Shown one piece after another: positions 53,735 through 60,591 of a stretch of 64,000 bases of DNA. The DNA is from Solirubrobacteraceae bacterium (GTDB lineage Bacteria > Actinomycetota > Thermoleophilia > Solirubrobacterales > Solirubrobacteraceae), in the NCBI GenBank assembly GCA_017744415.1, contig JAGIBJ010000084.1, forward strand, positions 1-64,000, given 5' to 3'. A program made the position numbers and the translations under genes. The notes beneath the pieces were generated by a model. That model saw only the letters and a program-made list of their open reading frames with translations. It searched no databases and was not told the origin of the DNA. Every line of letters begins with the position of its first letter. Within the stretch, counting starts at the first letter, position 1.

Positions 53735-53756
53735 GTGGAGACTGATGAGTCTCCAC
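53735..53756. promoter_or_regulatory. 22-bp operator-like inverted repeat upstream of P450
   Basis: Perfect 9-bp arms GTGGAGACT (53735-53743) and AGTCTCCAC (53748-53756) with a 4-bp centre. It lies 46 bp upstream of the P450 ATG and 119 bp after the end of the TetR gene that precedes it, and is a good candidate TetR binding site. Confidence 0.6.
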
Positions 53757-53800
53757 TCGAACCGAGGTCAACATACCCGCCGGTCTCTGAAATGGCAAGG

Positions 53801-53851
53801 GTCGGCCAGGGCAGGCGGTGACGCACCCCACCGAGGCGTCGGCCAGGGCAG
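53801..53851. repeat. Two 14-bp direct repeats between TetR and P450
   Basis: GTCGGCCAGGGCAG occurs at 53801-53814 and 53838-53851, start to start 37 bp. The region between the TetR stop (53875) and P450 start holds no gene. Confidence 0.45.
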
Positions 53852-53874
53852 CGCGAGTCGCGACGAACGGATAC

Positions 53875-54543
53875 TCAGGCGGAGGGCAGCAAGGCGCGCC
53901 GGAAGAGATTCTTGATCGCCGGGCCGAGCGGCACGACGTCCTCTCCGCGGGCCACCGCCTGGCCGACGAGCGCGTCGAAGCCACCCATCAGCATCATCGC
54001 CATCTCGCGCGACACCGGTCCGACGCCAGCCTCGACCATCACCGGCTCACGCGTCACCCGCACGAGCATGTCGACATACCGGTCCAGGCTCTCCTGCTGG
54101 ATGCGCAGCCCCTGGGCGCCGAGCATCGGCAGTTCGGTCTTGAACGCGCTCACGAGCACGGGGTCGGCCGCGAGGATCGCGAGGAACACGTCGACGGCCT
54201 GGTCGATCTGCACCTCCCAGGGCGCAGTCGGGTCGACCGCCGCCTCCACCTCGCTGCGAGCGACGCGGAACAGCGTCTCGGCCAGCGCGATGAAGCAGGA
54301 GTCCTTGTCGGGGAAGCAGCGGTAGAAGGTGCGCCGCGAGGCGCCGGCGTGCCGGACGATGTCGGTGACCTGCGTCTGCGCGAGGCCCTTCTCCCGGATC
54401 GCGCCCGCGAGGCCACCCATCATGCGCTGACGATGACGCTCGATGGCGTCGTCCGCCGAGGCACTCTCAGGGGCCGGAAGCGGATCGGGGATGGCGAGCG
54501 GTGTGCGGGTGATGGCCGAGGCGGGTCGCAGGGACCCCACCAT
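53875..54543 (-). CDS. TetR-family regulator of the second P450 set
   Basis: 222 residues from ATG 54543. HTH segment LAGAIREKGLAQTQVTDIVRHAG then ASRRTFYRCFPDKDSCFIAL, a standard TetR head after a 35-residue Pro/Ala leader. The C-terminal domain is helical and hydrophobic (REMAMMLMGGFDALVGQAVA). It lies directly upstream of the P450 on the same strand and 27 bp after the HD-GYP gene. The inverted repeat at 53735-53756 is its likely target. Confidence 0.9.
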   Translation of the reverse strand: MVGSLRPASAITRTPLAIPDPLPAPESASADDAIERHRQRMMGGLAGAIREKGLAQTQVTDIVRHAGASRRTFYRCFPDKDSCFIALAETLFRVARSEVEAAVDPTAPWEVQIDQAVDVFLAILAADPVLVSAFKTELPMLGAQGLRIQQESLDRYVDMLVRVTREPVMVEAGVGPVSREMAMMLMGGFDALVGQAVARGEDVVPLGPAIKNLFRRALLPSA

Positions 54544-54570
54544 CGTACGCGCGCCGCACAGGGCAGCCGA

Positions 54571-55671
54571 TCAGAGCATCGGTGCGCCGGCCTCGTACGT
54601 GGGCCCGGCGACGAGCTCGTTCGGATCGAGCGCATCGAACGCCTCGACGACGATCGGATCGAAGTGCGTACCGCTGCAGGCGTGGATCTCGTCGACCGCC
54701 TCGCGCACGCTCCACGCCGACTTGTAGGGCCGCTCGTGCGTGAGCGAATCGAACACGTCGGCGACGGCGACGATCCGGCCGCTCAGCGGGATCTCGGTCT
54801 CCCCTACCCGTGACGGGTAGCCGCTACCGTCCCAGCGCTCGTGGTGGCTCACGGCCACCTCCGCCGCAACCCGGAGCGCATCCGAGGAGCTCCCCGCGAG
54901 CATCGCGGCACCGGCCGTCGGATGGGTGCGCATGGTGGCGAACTCAGCATCGGTGAGCTTGCCCGGCTTGAGCAGCACCGAGTCGGGCACCGCGATCTTG
55001 CCGATGTCGTGGAGCGCCGCGCCCTGGCGCAGCAGCTCCCGGGGCTCTTCGGGGATGCCGAGCTGCTCGGCGATGAGCGCGGAGGTGTGGGCGACACGCT
55101 GCGTGTGCTGCGCCGTGTCGTCGTCGCGATACTCCGCGGCCAGCGCCAGGCGCATGAGCGTCTCGAGGCGCGCCTGCTCGAGCTGCGCGAGCGCCTGCAC
55201 GTTGGCCATGGCGACGGCGGTGGAATCGGCGAGCGCCTGCAGCAGCTCGGTCTCCTGGTCGCTCGGCGCATGCGGCTTGGCCCAGTAGACGCCGATCGCG
55301 CCGACGGGATCCACCTGCCGGATCGGCACCATGAGCATGCTCTTCACGAACGTCGGCCGGTAGGCGTCGTGCGGCACCCGCGGATCCGAGTAGATGTCGG
55401 AGATCGGCACGGCCTCGCGGTGGATCATCGCGTGGCCGCTGATGCACGCCTCCATCGGGAAGCGCTGCCCCTTCCAGAGGGGTTCGATCGCGTCTTCGTC
55501 GACGTAATGGCACTGCCCGTTGTCGCGCAGCACGAAGGTCGCGCCGTCGGCGCCTGCCACGATGCGCGCAGCGCTGCGCACGGTCTCGCGAACATCCTGC
55601 ACGGTGCGAGCAATCGCGAGCTCCTGCACCGCTTCCACGAGCAACTTGGCGCGGTCGTACTCGGTGATCAT
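54571..55671 (-). CDS. GAF/HD-GYP protein, probable cyclic-di-GMP phosphodiesterase
   Basis: 366 residues from ATG 55671, with GGGGAGG 4 nt upstream. A GAF domain (about 10-165) precedes an HD-GYP domain (about 175-350). Key motifs are HTQRV, the metal His-Asp in ALHDIGKIAVPDSVLLKPG, HHERWDGSGYP (GYP motif intact) and IVAVADVFDSL. It would hydrolyse cyclic-di-GMP when the GAF ligand is right. No transmembrane segment. A perfect 11-bp inverted repeat lies 19 bp upstream of the start. Confidence 0.92.
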   Translation of the reverse strand: MITEYDRAKLLVEAVQELAIARTVQDVRETVRSAARIVAGADGATFVLRDNGQCHYVDEDAIEPLWKGQRFPMEACISGHAMIHREAVPISDIYSDPRVPHDAYRPTFVKSMLMVPIRQVDPVGAIGVYWAKPHAPSDQETELLQALADSTAVAMANVQALAQLEQARLETLMRLALAAEYRDDDTAQHTQRVAHTSALIAEQLGIPEEPRELLRQGAALHDIGKIAVPDSVLLKPGKLTDAEFATMRTHPTAGAAMLAGSSSDALRVAAEVAVSHHERWDGSGYPSRVGETEIPLSGRIVAVADVFDSLTHERPYKSAWSVREAVDEIHACSGTHFDPIVVEAFDALDPNELVAGPTYEAGAPML

Positions 55672-55690
55672 TGGCCTCCCCTGACCCGTC

Positions 55691-55719
55691 GGTCCGAACG
55701 TACCTCGCACGTTCGGACC
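55691..55719 (-). promoter_or_regulatory. Perfect 11-bp inverted repeat upstream of HD-GYP gene
   Basis: GGTCCGAACGT (55691-55701) pairs with ACGTTCGGACC (55709-55719) over 7 nt. It lies just upstream of the ribosome site (55676-55682) of the HD-GYP gene. It could be an operator or a leader hairpin. The rest of the 215-bp gap (to 55886) holds no gene. Confidence 0.5.
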
Positions 55720-55886
55720 GCGGGCATGAATCGGGGGGCGAAACCACTCAGGTCCTATGGTCGAACCTGGTCTTGGCGCATCGAGAGGCGCCCTTGGGCG
55801 CGTTCACCCAGGCTTGGCCGATAAACGATCCCATGGCGGGGTGCCATCCGCAGACGCGGTTCCGGCCTCGAGCTCGCTCATCTGGG

Positions 55887-56777
55887 TCAGTGCGTGGCAG
55901 GAGCTGGCGCGAGCAGCTCGTCCTTGGCACCTTCGAGCACCTCGGCGAGCGGCGTCGGCGCCTTGCCGGTGAGGTCGGCGACCGCCGTGGTGACCAGCTC
56001 GAGCGCACCGAGACGGGCGGCCTCGCCGAAACCGACGAGGATCGGCGCCATGAACTCGGGAACGCCGCCGGCGATCATTCCGGCCGTGAGCGCGGCGTCG
56101 TCGACCTCGACGAAACCGGCTGGCTGGCCGGTCACTTCTGCGAAGAGCGCGGCAAGCTGCTCGTCGGTGATCGCCTCGGATCCGCTGATCTCGTAGACGA
56201 CGTTCTCGTGCTCCGCTCCGCCCGCCAGCACGGCGGCCGCAGCGGCGGCGCAGTCCTCACGGGTCACGTAGGCGACACCCCGGCCGGCCTTGTTGGAATA
56301 GACCGCACCGCCGGCCACCGCGCCAGCGCCGGCGGCGATCTGGAACTCCGAGTAGAGGTTGTTGCGCAGGAAGGTGTAGGCGAGGCCGCTGGCCTTCAGC
56401 GCCTCCTCCGTCGCGTGGTGCTCACGGACGACGAGCGAGGGACTGTCGGCCGAGGTCTGCGGCGCGGACGTGTAGATCACGTGGCGCACGCCGGCAGCCT
56501 TGGCCGCCGCGATCGCCGCCTGCTGCTGCTCGACGCGATCACCGACGGTGTCGGTGCTCACGAGCAGGAGCTTCTCGACGCCCGCGAGCGCGGCCTCGAC
56601 GCCGGCCGGATCGGAGAAGTCGGCGGCGCGGACACTCGCACCCTTGGCGGCAAGATCGTCCAGCTTCGAAGGCGTGCGGCTGAGGAGGACGACCGACGAC
56701 GGGTCGACCTGCTCGAGGAGGAGCTCGGCTGTGCGGCGGCCGAGGTTGCCCGAGGCACCGGAGATGGCGATGGTCAT
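55887..56777 (-). CDS. NmrA-like NAD(P)-binding oxidoreductase, copy 2
   Basis: 296 residues. Rossmann start MTIAISGASGNLGRRTAELLLE; LLLVSTDTVGDRVEQQQAAIAAAKAAGVRHVIYTSAPQ; LAYTFLRNNLYSEF; all aligned with the copy at 50530-51381. It belongs to the atypical SDR quinone-reductase (QorB-like) group. It is divergent from an Rrf2-type regulator, a redox-style arrangement, so it is probably controlled by it. The two copies share their N-terminal half strongly. Confidence 0.88.
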   Translation of the reverse strand: MTIAISGASGNLGRRTAELLLEQVDPSSVVLLSRTPSKLDDLAAKGASVRAADFSDPAGVEAALAGVEKLLLVSTDTVGDRVEQQQAAIAAAKAAGVRHVIYTSAPQTSADSPSLVVREHHATEEALKASGLAYTFLRNNLYSEFQIAAGAGAVAGGAVYSNKAGRGVAYVTREDCAAAAAAVLAGGAEHENVVYEISGSEAITDEQLAALFAEVTGQPAGFVEVDDAALTAGMIAGGVPEFMAPILVGFGEAARLGALELVTTAVADLTGKAPTPLAEVLEGAKDELLAPAPATH

Positions 56778-56899
56778 GCGGAGGTCCTTGTCGGATTCGG
56801 AGGTCGCAGGCGGCGCAGAAATATTCGTCGTCGCCTTGGTTGCGGATTAACCGTAGCAGACGTGATTGCGAATTCCGCCGGGCGTGCGACAATGTGGGT

Positions 56900-57361
56900 G
56901 TGGCAGGCCCAGCAAACACTCAGTTCGCCGTCGCGGTGCACGTGCTCACGATGCTCGCCGGCATGCGTGCGGCGCCCGTCAGCTCCGAGCTGATGGCCGG
57001 GAGCACGGGCTCGAACCCGGTCTACCTGCGGCGCGTGCTCGGGCGCCTCCGCGAGGCCGGACTCGTCGGCAGCCGCCCCGGACCGCGCGGTGGCTGGCAC
57101 CTCGAGCGCGAGCCCGCCGACATCACTCTCGGCGACGCGTGGCGCGCCGTTCAGGAAGGGGCTCCGGTCTTCAACCTCCACGCGGTCCAGCCGGACTGCC
57201 CGGTCGGCTCGTCGATCGCCACCACGCTCACCGGCATCGATGAGCGTCTCACCCGCAGCGTCGAGGCCGAGCTCGACGCGATCTCACTCCTCGACGTCTT
57301 CCCCGGGGCCGCGCAGTTCGATCCAGCCGACTTCGTCGCCGGCGGCACCCTACGTTCCTGA
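56900..57361 (+). CDS. Rrf2-family transcriptional regulator
   Basis: 153 residues from GTG 56900. Winged helix with FAVAVHVLTMLAGM, SSELMAGSTGSNPVYLRRVLGRLREAGLVGSRPGPRGGWHL. Rrf2 proteins that bind Fe-S clusters have three clustered cysteines; here only one is present (PDCPVGSS), so this member is closer to the cluster-free CymR/YwnA type. It likely controls the divergent reductase. The frame could start at 56840, but those residues overlap the promoter region. Confidence 0.9.
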   Translation: MAGPANTQFAVAVHVLTMLAGMRAAPVSSELMAGSTGSNPVYLRRVLGRLREAGLVGSRPGPRGGWHLEREPADITLGDAWRAVQEGAPVFNLHAVQPDCPVGSSIATTLTGIDERLTRSVEAELDAISLLDVFPGAAQFDPADFVAGGTLRS

Positions 57362-57382
57362 GCACCCGCCCGGAACGACGAA

Positions 57383-57427
57383 CGCCGCCCGGGCCGTTCG
57401 CAGCCGGTGCGAACGACCCGAGCGGCG
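57383..57427. terminator. Long hairpin between Rrf2 gene and MaoC genes
   Basis: A 20-bp stem with two mismatches (57383-57402 with 57408-57427) and a 5-nt loop lies between the converging Rrf2 stop (57361) and the MaoC stop (57450). It is the longest stem in the window and a probable bidirectional terminator. Confidence 0.65.
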
Positions 57428-57449
57428 CTCGGCACAACGTGGTGGGTGC

Positions 57450-57836
57450 CTAGACGGCGGCCGTACCCACGGCGTTGCGGATGATCTGGTTGCCGTCCTG
57501 CTCGGCGACGAGCTCGACGGTCGCGACGCCATCCTCGACCGATGTGGTGGAGCCGGAGACGGTGATCTCCTTCTCCGGGAAGCCCATGCCGCGGAACTGC
57601 ACGGACAGGCTCTTCACATTGGCCGGGCCGCCGGCGTTGTCGGTCAGCGCTCGGGCGACCTGCGCCATGGAGTAGAGCCCGTGGAGGATCGTCGACGGGA
57701 GCCCGACCATGGTCGCGTACTCCTTGTCGGTGTGGATCGGGTTGAAGTCGCCCGAGGCACCCGCGTAACGGATCGGCAGGAAGCGATCCGGGGTGACCTT
57801 CAGCTCGTCGATCGGCTGGCCAGCTTCGATAGCCAT
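57450..57836 (-). CDS. MaoC-like hydratase subunit (HadB-like)
   Basis: 128 residues from ATG 57836. A hot-dog fold with the catalytic hydratase 2 motif ASGDFNPIHTDKEYAT (Asp and His) and the following LPSTILHGLYSMAQVAR. It hydrates or dehydrates (3R)-hydroxyacyl-thioesters. It follows the HadA-like gene by 5 bp, so both probably form one heterodimer, as HadAB of mycobacterial FAS-II. Confidence 0.9.
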   Translation of the reverse strand: MAIEAGQPIDELKVTPDRFLPIRYAGASGDFNPIHTDKEYATMVGLPSTILHGLYSMAQVARALTDNAGGPANVKSLSVQFRGMGFPEKEITVSGSTTSVEDGVATVELVAEQDGNQIIRNAVGTAAV

Positions 57837-57841
57837 GGTGC

Positions 57842-58282
57842 TCAGACTCCCCGGACCAGGAAGGTCCAATCGGCGGTCACGACGGTCTCGCCGGCCTCGT
57901 CCTTCGAGATGGTCTCGTAGACGTAGAAGCCCTTGCCGTCCTTCTCGGTGATGTCCTTGACGCTCACGTGCGTGGTGATCTCCTCACCAGCGACGATCGG
58001 GCGCTCCCAGGTGAACGACTGGCCGCCGTGCACCATCATCGCGAAGTTCATCCCGACCTCGGGATCGAACAGCGTCGGCGTCATCGTCTTGCTGATGAAG
58101 ACGACCGCGAACATCGGCGGTGCGACCACGTCGGCGTAGCCCGCCGCGCGAGCCGCCTCCGGATCGAGGTAGAGCGGATTGGTCTCGCCGACAGCTTCGG
58201 CGTACTCGCGAACCTTCTCGCGGCCGACGACGTACGTGCCGGGCGCGAAGGTCTTGCCGATGGCGGAGGTGTTGACTGGCAT
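57842..58282 (-). CDS. MaoC N-terminal-domain hydratase subunit (HadA-like)
   Basis: 146 residues from ATG 58282. Matches the MaoC dehydratase N-terminal family: IGKTFAPGTYVVGREKVREYAEAVGETNPLYLD, then VVAPPMFAVVFISK. It lacks the catalytic D-x4-H of the partner and probably serves as the substrate-holding half of a heterodimer. The start is the ATG before VNTSAIG; upstream in-frame codons are not conserved. Confidence 0.88.
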   Translation of the reverse strand: MPVNTSAIGKTFAPGTYVVGREKVREYAEAVGETNPLYLDPEAARAAGYADVVAPPMFAVVFISKTMTPTLFDPEVGMNFAMMVHGGQSFTWERPIVAGEEITTHVSVKDITEKDGKGFYVYETISKDEAGETVVTADWTFLVRGV

Positions 58283-58479
58283 GGCGCGCGCCAGCTTACC
58301 GACGCACCGGCGGGCGGCGGGTCCCGGCGCACACGCGCGCTGAACCGGCCGCATCATCGGCCGACCACAGGGGTTGGAGCCGCTGGATGCGTCGTCGCCC
58401 GTTCTCGCAAGATCGCCTGCACATGCCCGACCGGCACCGGGGGCTCGGCGCCGAGTTGGCGAATAGGATCGCCAGCCCG

Positions 58480-60591
58480 ATGCGTCGCCCCTCGACCACC
58501 GCCGCGACGCGATGCGTCACCGCCCTGCTCCTCGCCACCGGCGTGAGCGGTACTGCGCTCGCCGCCGACACCGGTGAGGCGATGGGCCCTCCCGCGCCCG
58601 GCGGCACCGAGCCCGCGGCCACCACTCCCACGGCAACCGCCAAGCCTGCCGCCGCCGATCTCGACACCACGCCGGACCCGTGGCGCCTGGGGGACGACAT
58701 CGCCGCCCGCGTCGATGCGCGCTGGAACGCCGCCCGCGGCGTCTACATGAACGAGAAGGGCTACCCGGACACGCGACTCAACGCCCTGATGCTCCAGCTC
58801 CACGGCATGGCGGCACAGGCCGGCCACGTGGGCGCGAGCCGCAACGACGCCCGCATCGCCCCGATGGTGCAGGTGCTCACCTCGCCGCCCGTCCTCGTCG
58901 CCCGCAACCTGCGTCCTCGCCAGACCGGGCACTTCCCGCACGCCCCCGCATGGACGCCGTCGATCGGCGAAGACCCCGAACAGGCCGTCCTGCACCCGTC
59001 GATCGACACGGCGGTGGTCCGCGCGCTCACCGCCGCCTGGCGGGCACGCAGCGTGATCGGGATGACGCCCGAGCTCGGCACCCGCATCGGGCAGGTGCTC
59101 ATCGATCTCGCCGCGTCGCCGTTCTACCGCGCCCCGTCGCGGGCGCTCAACCAGATCAACTGGCACGCCGAGGTGTACGCGGCCGCCCTCGAAGTCGCCG
59201 GCGACAAGTCGGTGCTTGACGACTACCGCGCGCAGCTCAAATGGTTCGCGGACCATGCCCACAGCCCCGCCTACTCCGGCGGCTCGCCCAACCTCACCTC
59301 CGGCGGCGGCTTCCGCTATCTCCCGAACCGCCCGCGCAGTGCGCAGCTCAACTCGATCGAGACCACCGAGTACGGCAACCTCGCGGTCGGCGCGCTCGGC
59401 TTCTACCAGGCGTTCCTCAAGGCCGGGATGCAGCGGCTCTCAGCGGCCGACGAGAAGGTCCTGCGCCAGTGGAGCAAGCACATGCTGCTCGGCTCCTGGA
59501 CCCAGGCGGGTTACCCCAACTGGGACACCGGCCTGGGTACCAAGCGGCGTCACTTGCGCCAGTACTGGGCCTGGTCGCTCGACGGGCTCATGACGGCATC
59601 GGGCCCGGACGCGCTCCTCGGTTACCCCAAGCAGCGGCAGTACGCACGCTCGATCGCCGAGCACGGCATCGCCCTCTACCTCGCGACGGCGTGGAGCCCC
59701 GACATGGCGGCGCTCACCGGCCCGCTGCCGGCAAAGACGAGCTTCAACGCGCCGAACGGCTTCACCTCCGGCTCCGGCAACGAGCTCATCGGGCCGTTGC
59801 GCTTCGCGCTGCTCGACGCCAGCCTCGACGGCCGTTTCCAGGACGTGCCCTCCACCGAGCCGCCGAACTGGTTCGCGCACGACCAGGAGACGGGCCGGTA
59901 CGCGCTGAGCACGCCGACGTACAACACGGCCATCCTCCCCACCCGAGCCGGTCAGGGCCAGGGCGGCGTCGAGCCCGTGCGCCTCTTCGACGGCCTCATG
60001 CGCCCGCTCACCTCGCTCGGCGGGCGCGGCACCGGCAGCTTCGGACTCGCGCTGATCAAGGACGGCGTCGTGCGCCTCGACACCGAGCCCGCACTGCCCG
60101 GTCGCCAGAGCATGTCCGATGTGCGCCCCTCCGGGGATCCGCCCGACACCAGCCGGTCGTTTGAGCAGCAGGCCGACGTGACCGCCGGCGTGCGCTCAGG
60201 TTTCGGCCGCGTCGCGCTGCGCCACCGCTTCCACACGACCGACCTCCAGACCGTCTACCGCCTCACGCGCGTCACGAAGGGCTCCACCGTCGCGCTGCGC
60301 GTCCCGCTCTGGGGCACCCGGAGCAGTCTCGTCGTCAAGCAGGGCGCCATCCGCCAAGGCGGCGGGTTCGTCCGCACCGGCACGCCGCTCACGCTCGGAG
60401 GCCGCACCACGGACGGCGCCGAGATGACCGTGCGGTTCGGCGGCATCCCACGCTCGGCGAAGGTCGCGTTCGTGACGCTCCGTCCGGACGGCTACCACCC
60501 GGACGGCGGCCGCCAGGCGATCGTCACGTTCACCGCGCCCTCCACGCGGTTCGCGGTCACCCGCCGGATCGACGTCACGACCGCCAAGTGA
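58480..60591 (+). CDS. Large secreted protein of unknown function, tandem copy 1
   Basis: 703 residues from ATG 58480. Signal peptide (TRCVTALLLATGVSGTALA) followed by a Thr/Pro/Ala linker and a long globular body of about 640 residues. Characteristic segments are NALMLQLHGMAA, NQINWHAEVYAAAL, GGSPNLTSGGGFRYLP, YPNWDTGLGTKRR and QYWAWSLDGL, then a beta-rich C-terminal half. The helix-then-beta layout and Trp/Asn/His-rich pockets resemble polysaccharide lyases with an alpha toroid, but I cannot identify catalytic residues with confidence. A paralogue overlaps it by 4 bp. Confidence 0.8.
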   Translation: MRRPSTTAATRCVTALLLATGVSGTALAADTGEAMGPPAPGGTEPAATTPTATAKPAAADLDTTPDPWRLGDDIAARVDARWNAARGVYMNEKGYPDTRLNALMLQLHGMAAQAGHVGASRNDARIAPMVQVLTSPPVLVARNLRPRQTGHFPHAPAWTPSIGEDPEQAVLHPSIDTAVVRALTAAWRARSVIGMTPELGTRIGQVLIDLAASPFYRAPSRALNQINWHAEVYAAALEVAGDKSVLDDYRAQLKWFADHAHSPAYSGGSPNLTSGGGFRYLPNRPRSAQLNSIETTEYGNLAVGALGFYQAFLKAGMQRLSAADEKVLRQWSKHMLLGSWTQAGYPNWDTGLGTKRRHLRQYWAWSLDGLMTASGPDALLGYPKQRQYARSIAEHGIALYLATAWSPDMAALTGPLPAKTSFNAPNGFTSGSGNELIGPLRFALLDASLDGRFQDVPSTEPPNWFAHDQETGRYALSTPTYNTAILPTRAGQGQGGVEPVRLFDGLMRPLTSLGGRGTGSFGLALIKDGVVRLDTEPALPGRQSMSDVRPSGDPPDTSRSFEQQADVTAGVRSGFGRVALRHRFHTTDLQTVYRLTRVTKGSTVALRVPLWGTRSSLVVKQGAIRQGGGFVRTGTPLTLGGRTTDGAEMTVRFGGIPRSAKVAFVTLRPDGYHPDGGRQAIVTFTAPSTRFAVTRRIDVTTAK

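Noticed and set aside
53818-54813. Plus-strand ORFs of 330 codons opposite the TetR and HD-GYP genes
   Set aside because: Antisense shadows with no recognisable domain; the minus-strand genes have clear motifs.
55817-55824. GCCGATAA, the consensus -10 box of flagellar sigma-28
   Set aside because: No TAAA -35 box at the right spacing and no flagellar gene nearby; a chance match.
56778-56899. Rrf2 operator in the divergent gap
   Set aside because: Only 4-bp dyads (GGTT/AACC) were visible, too weak to report as a site.
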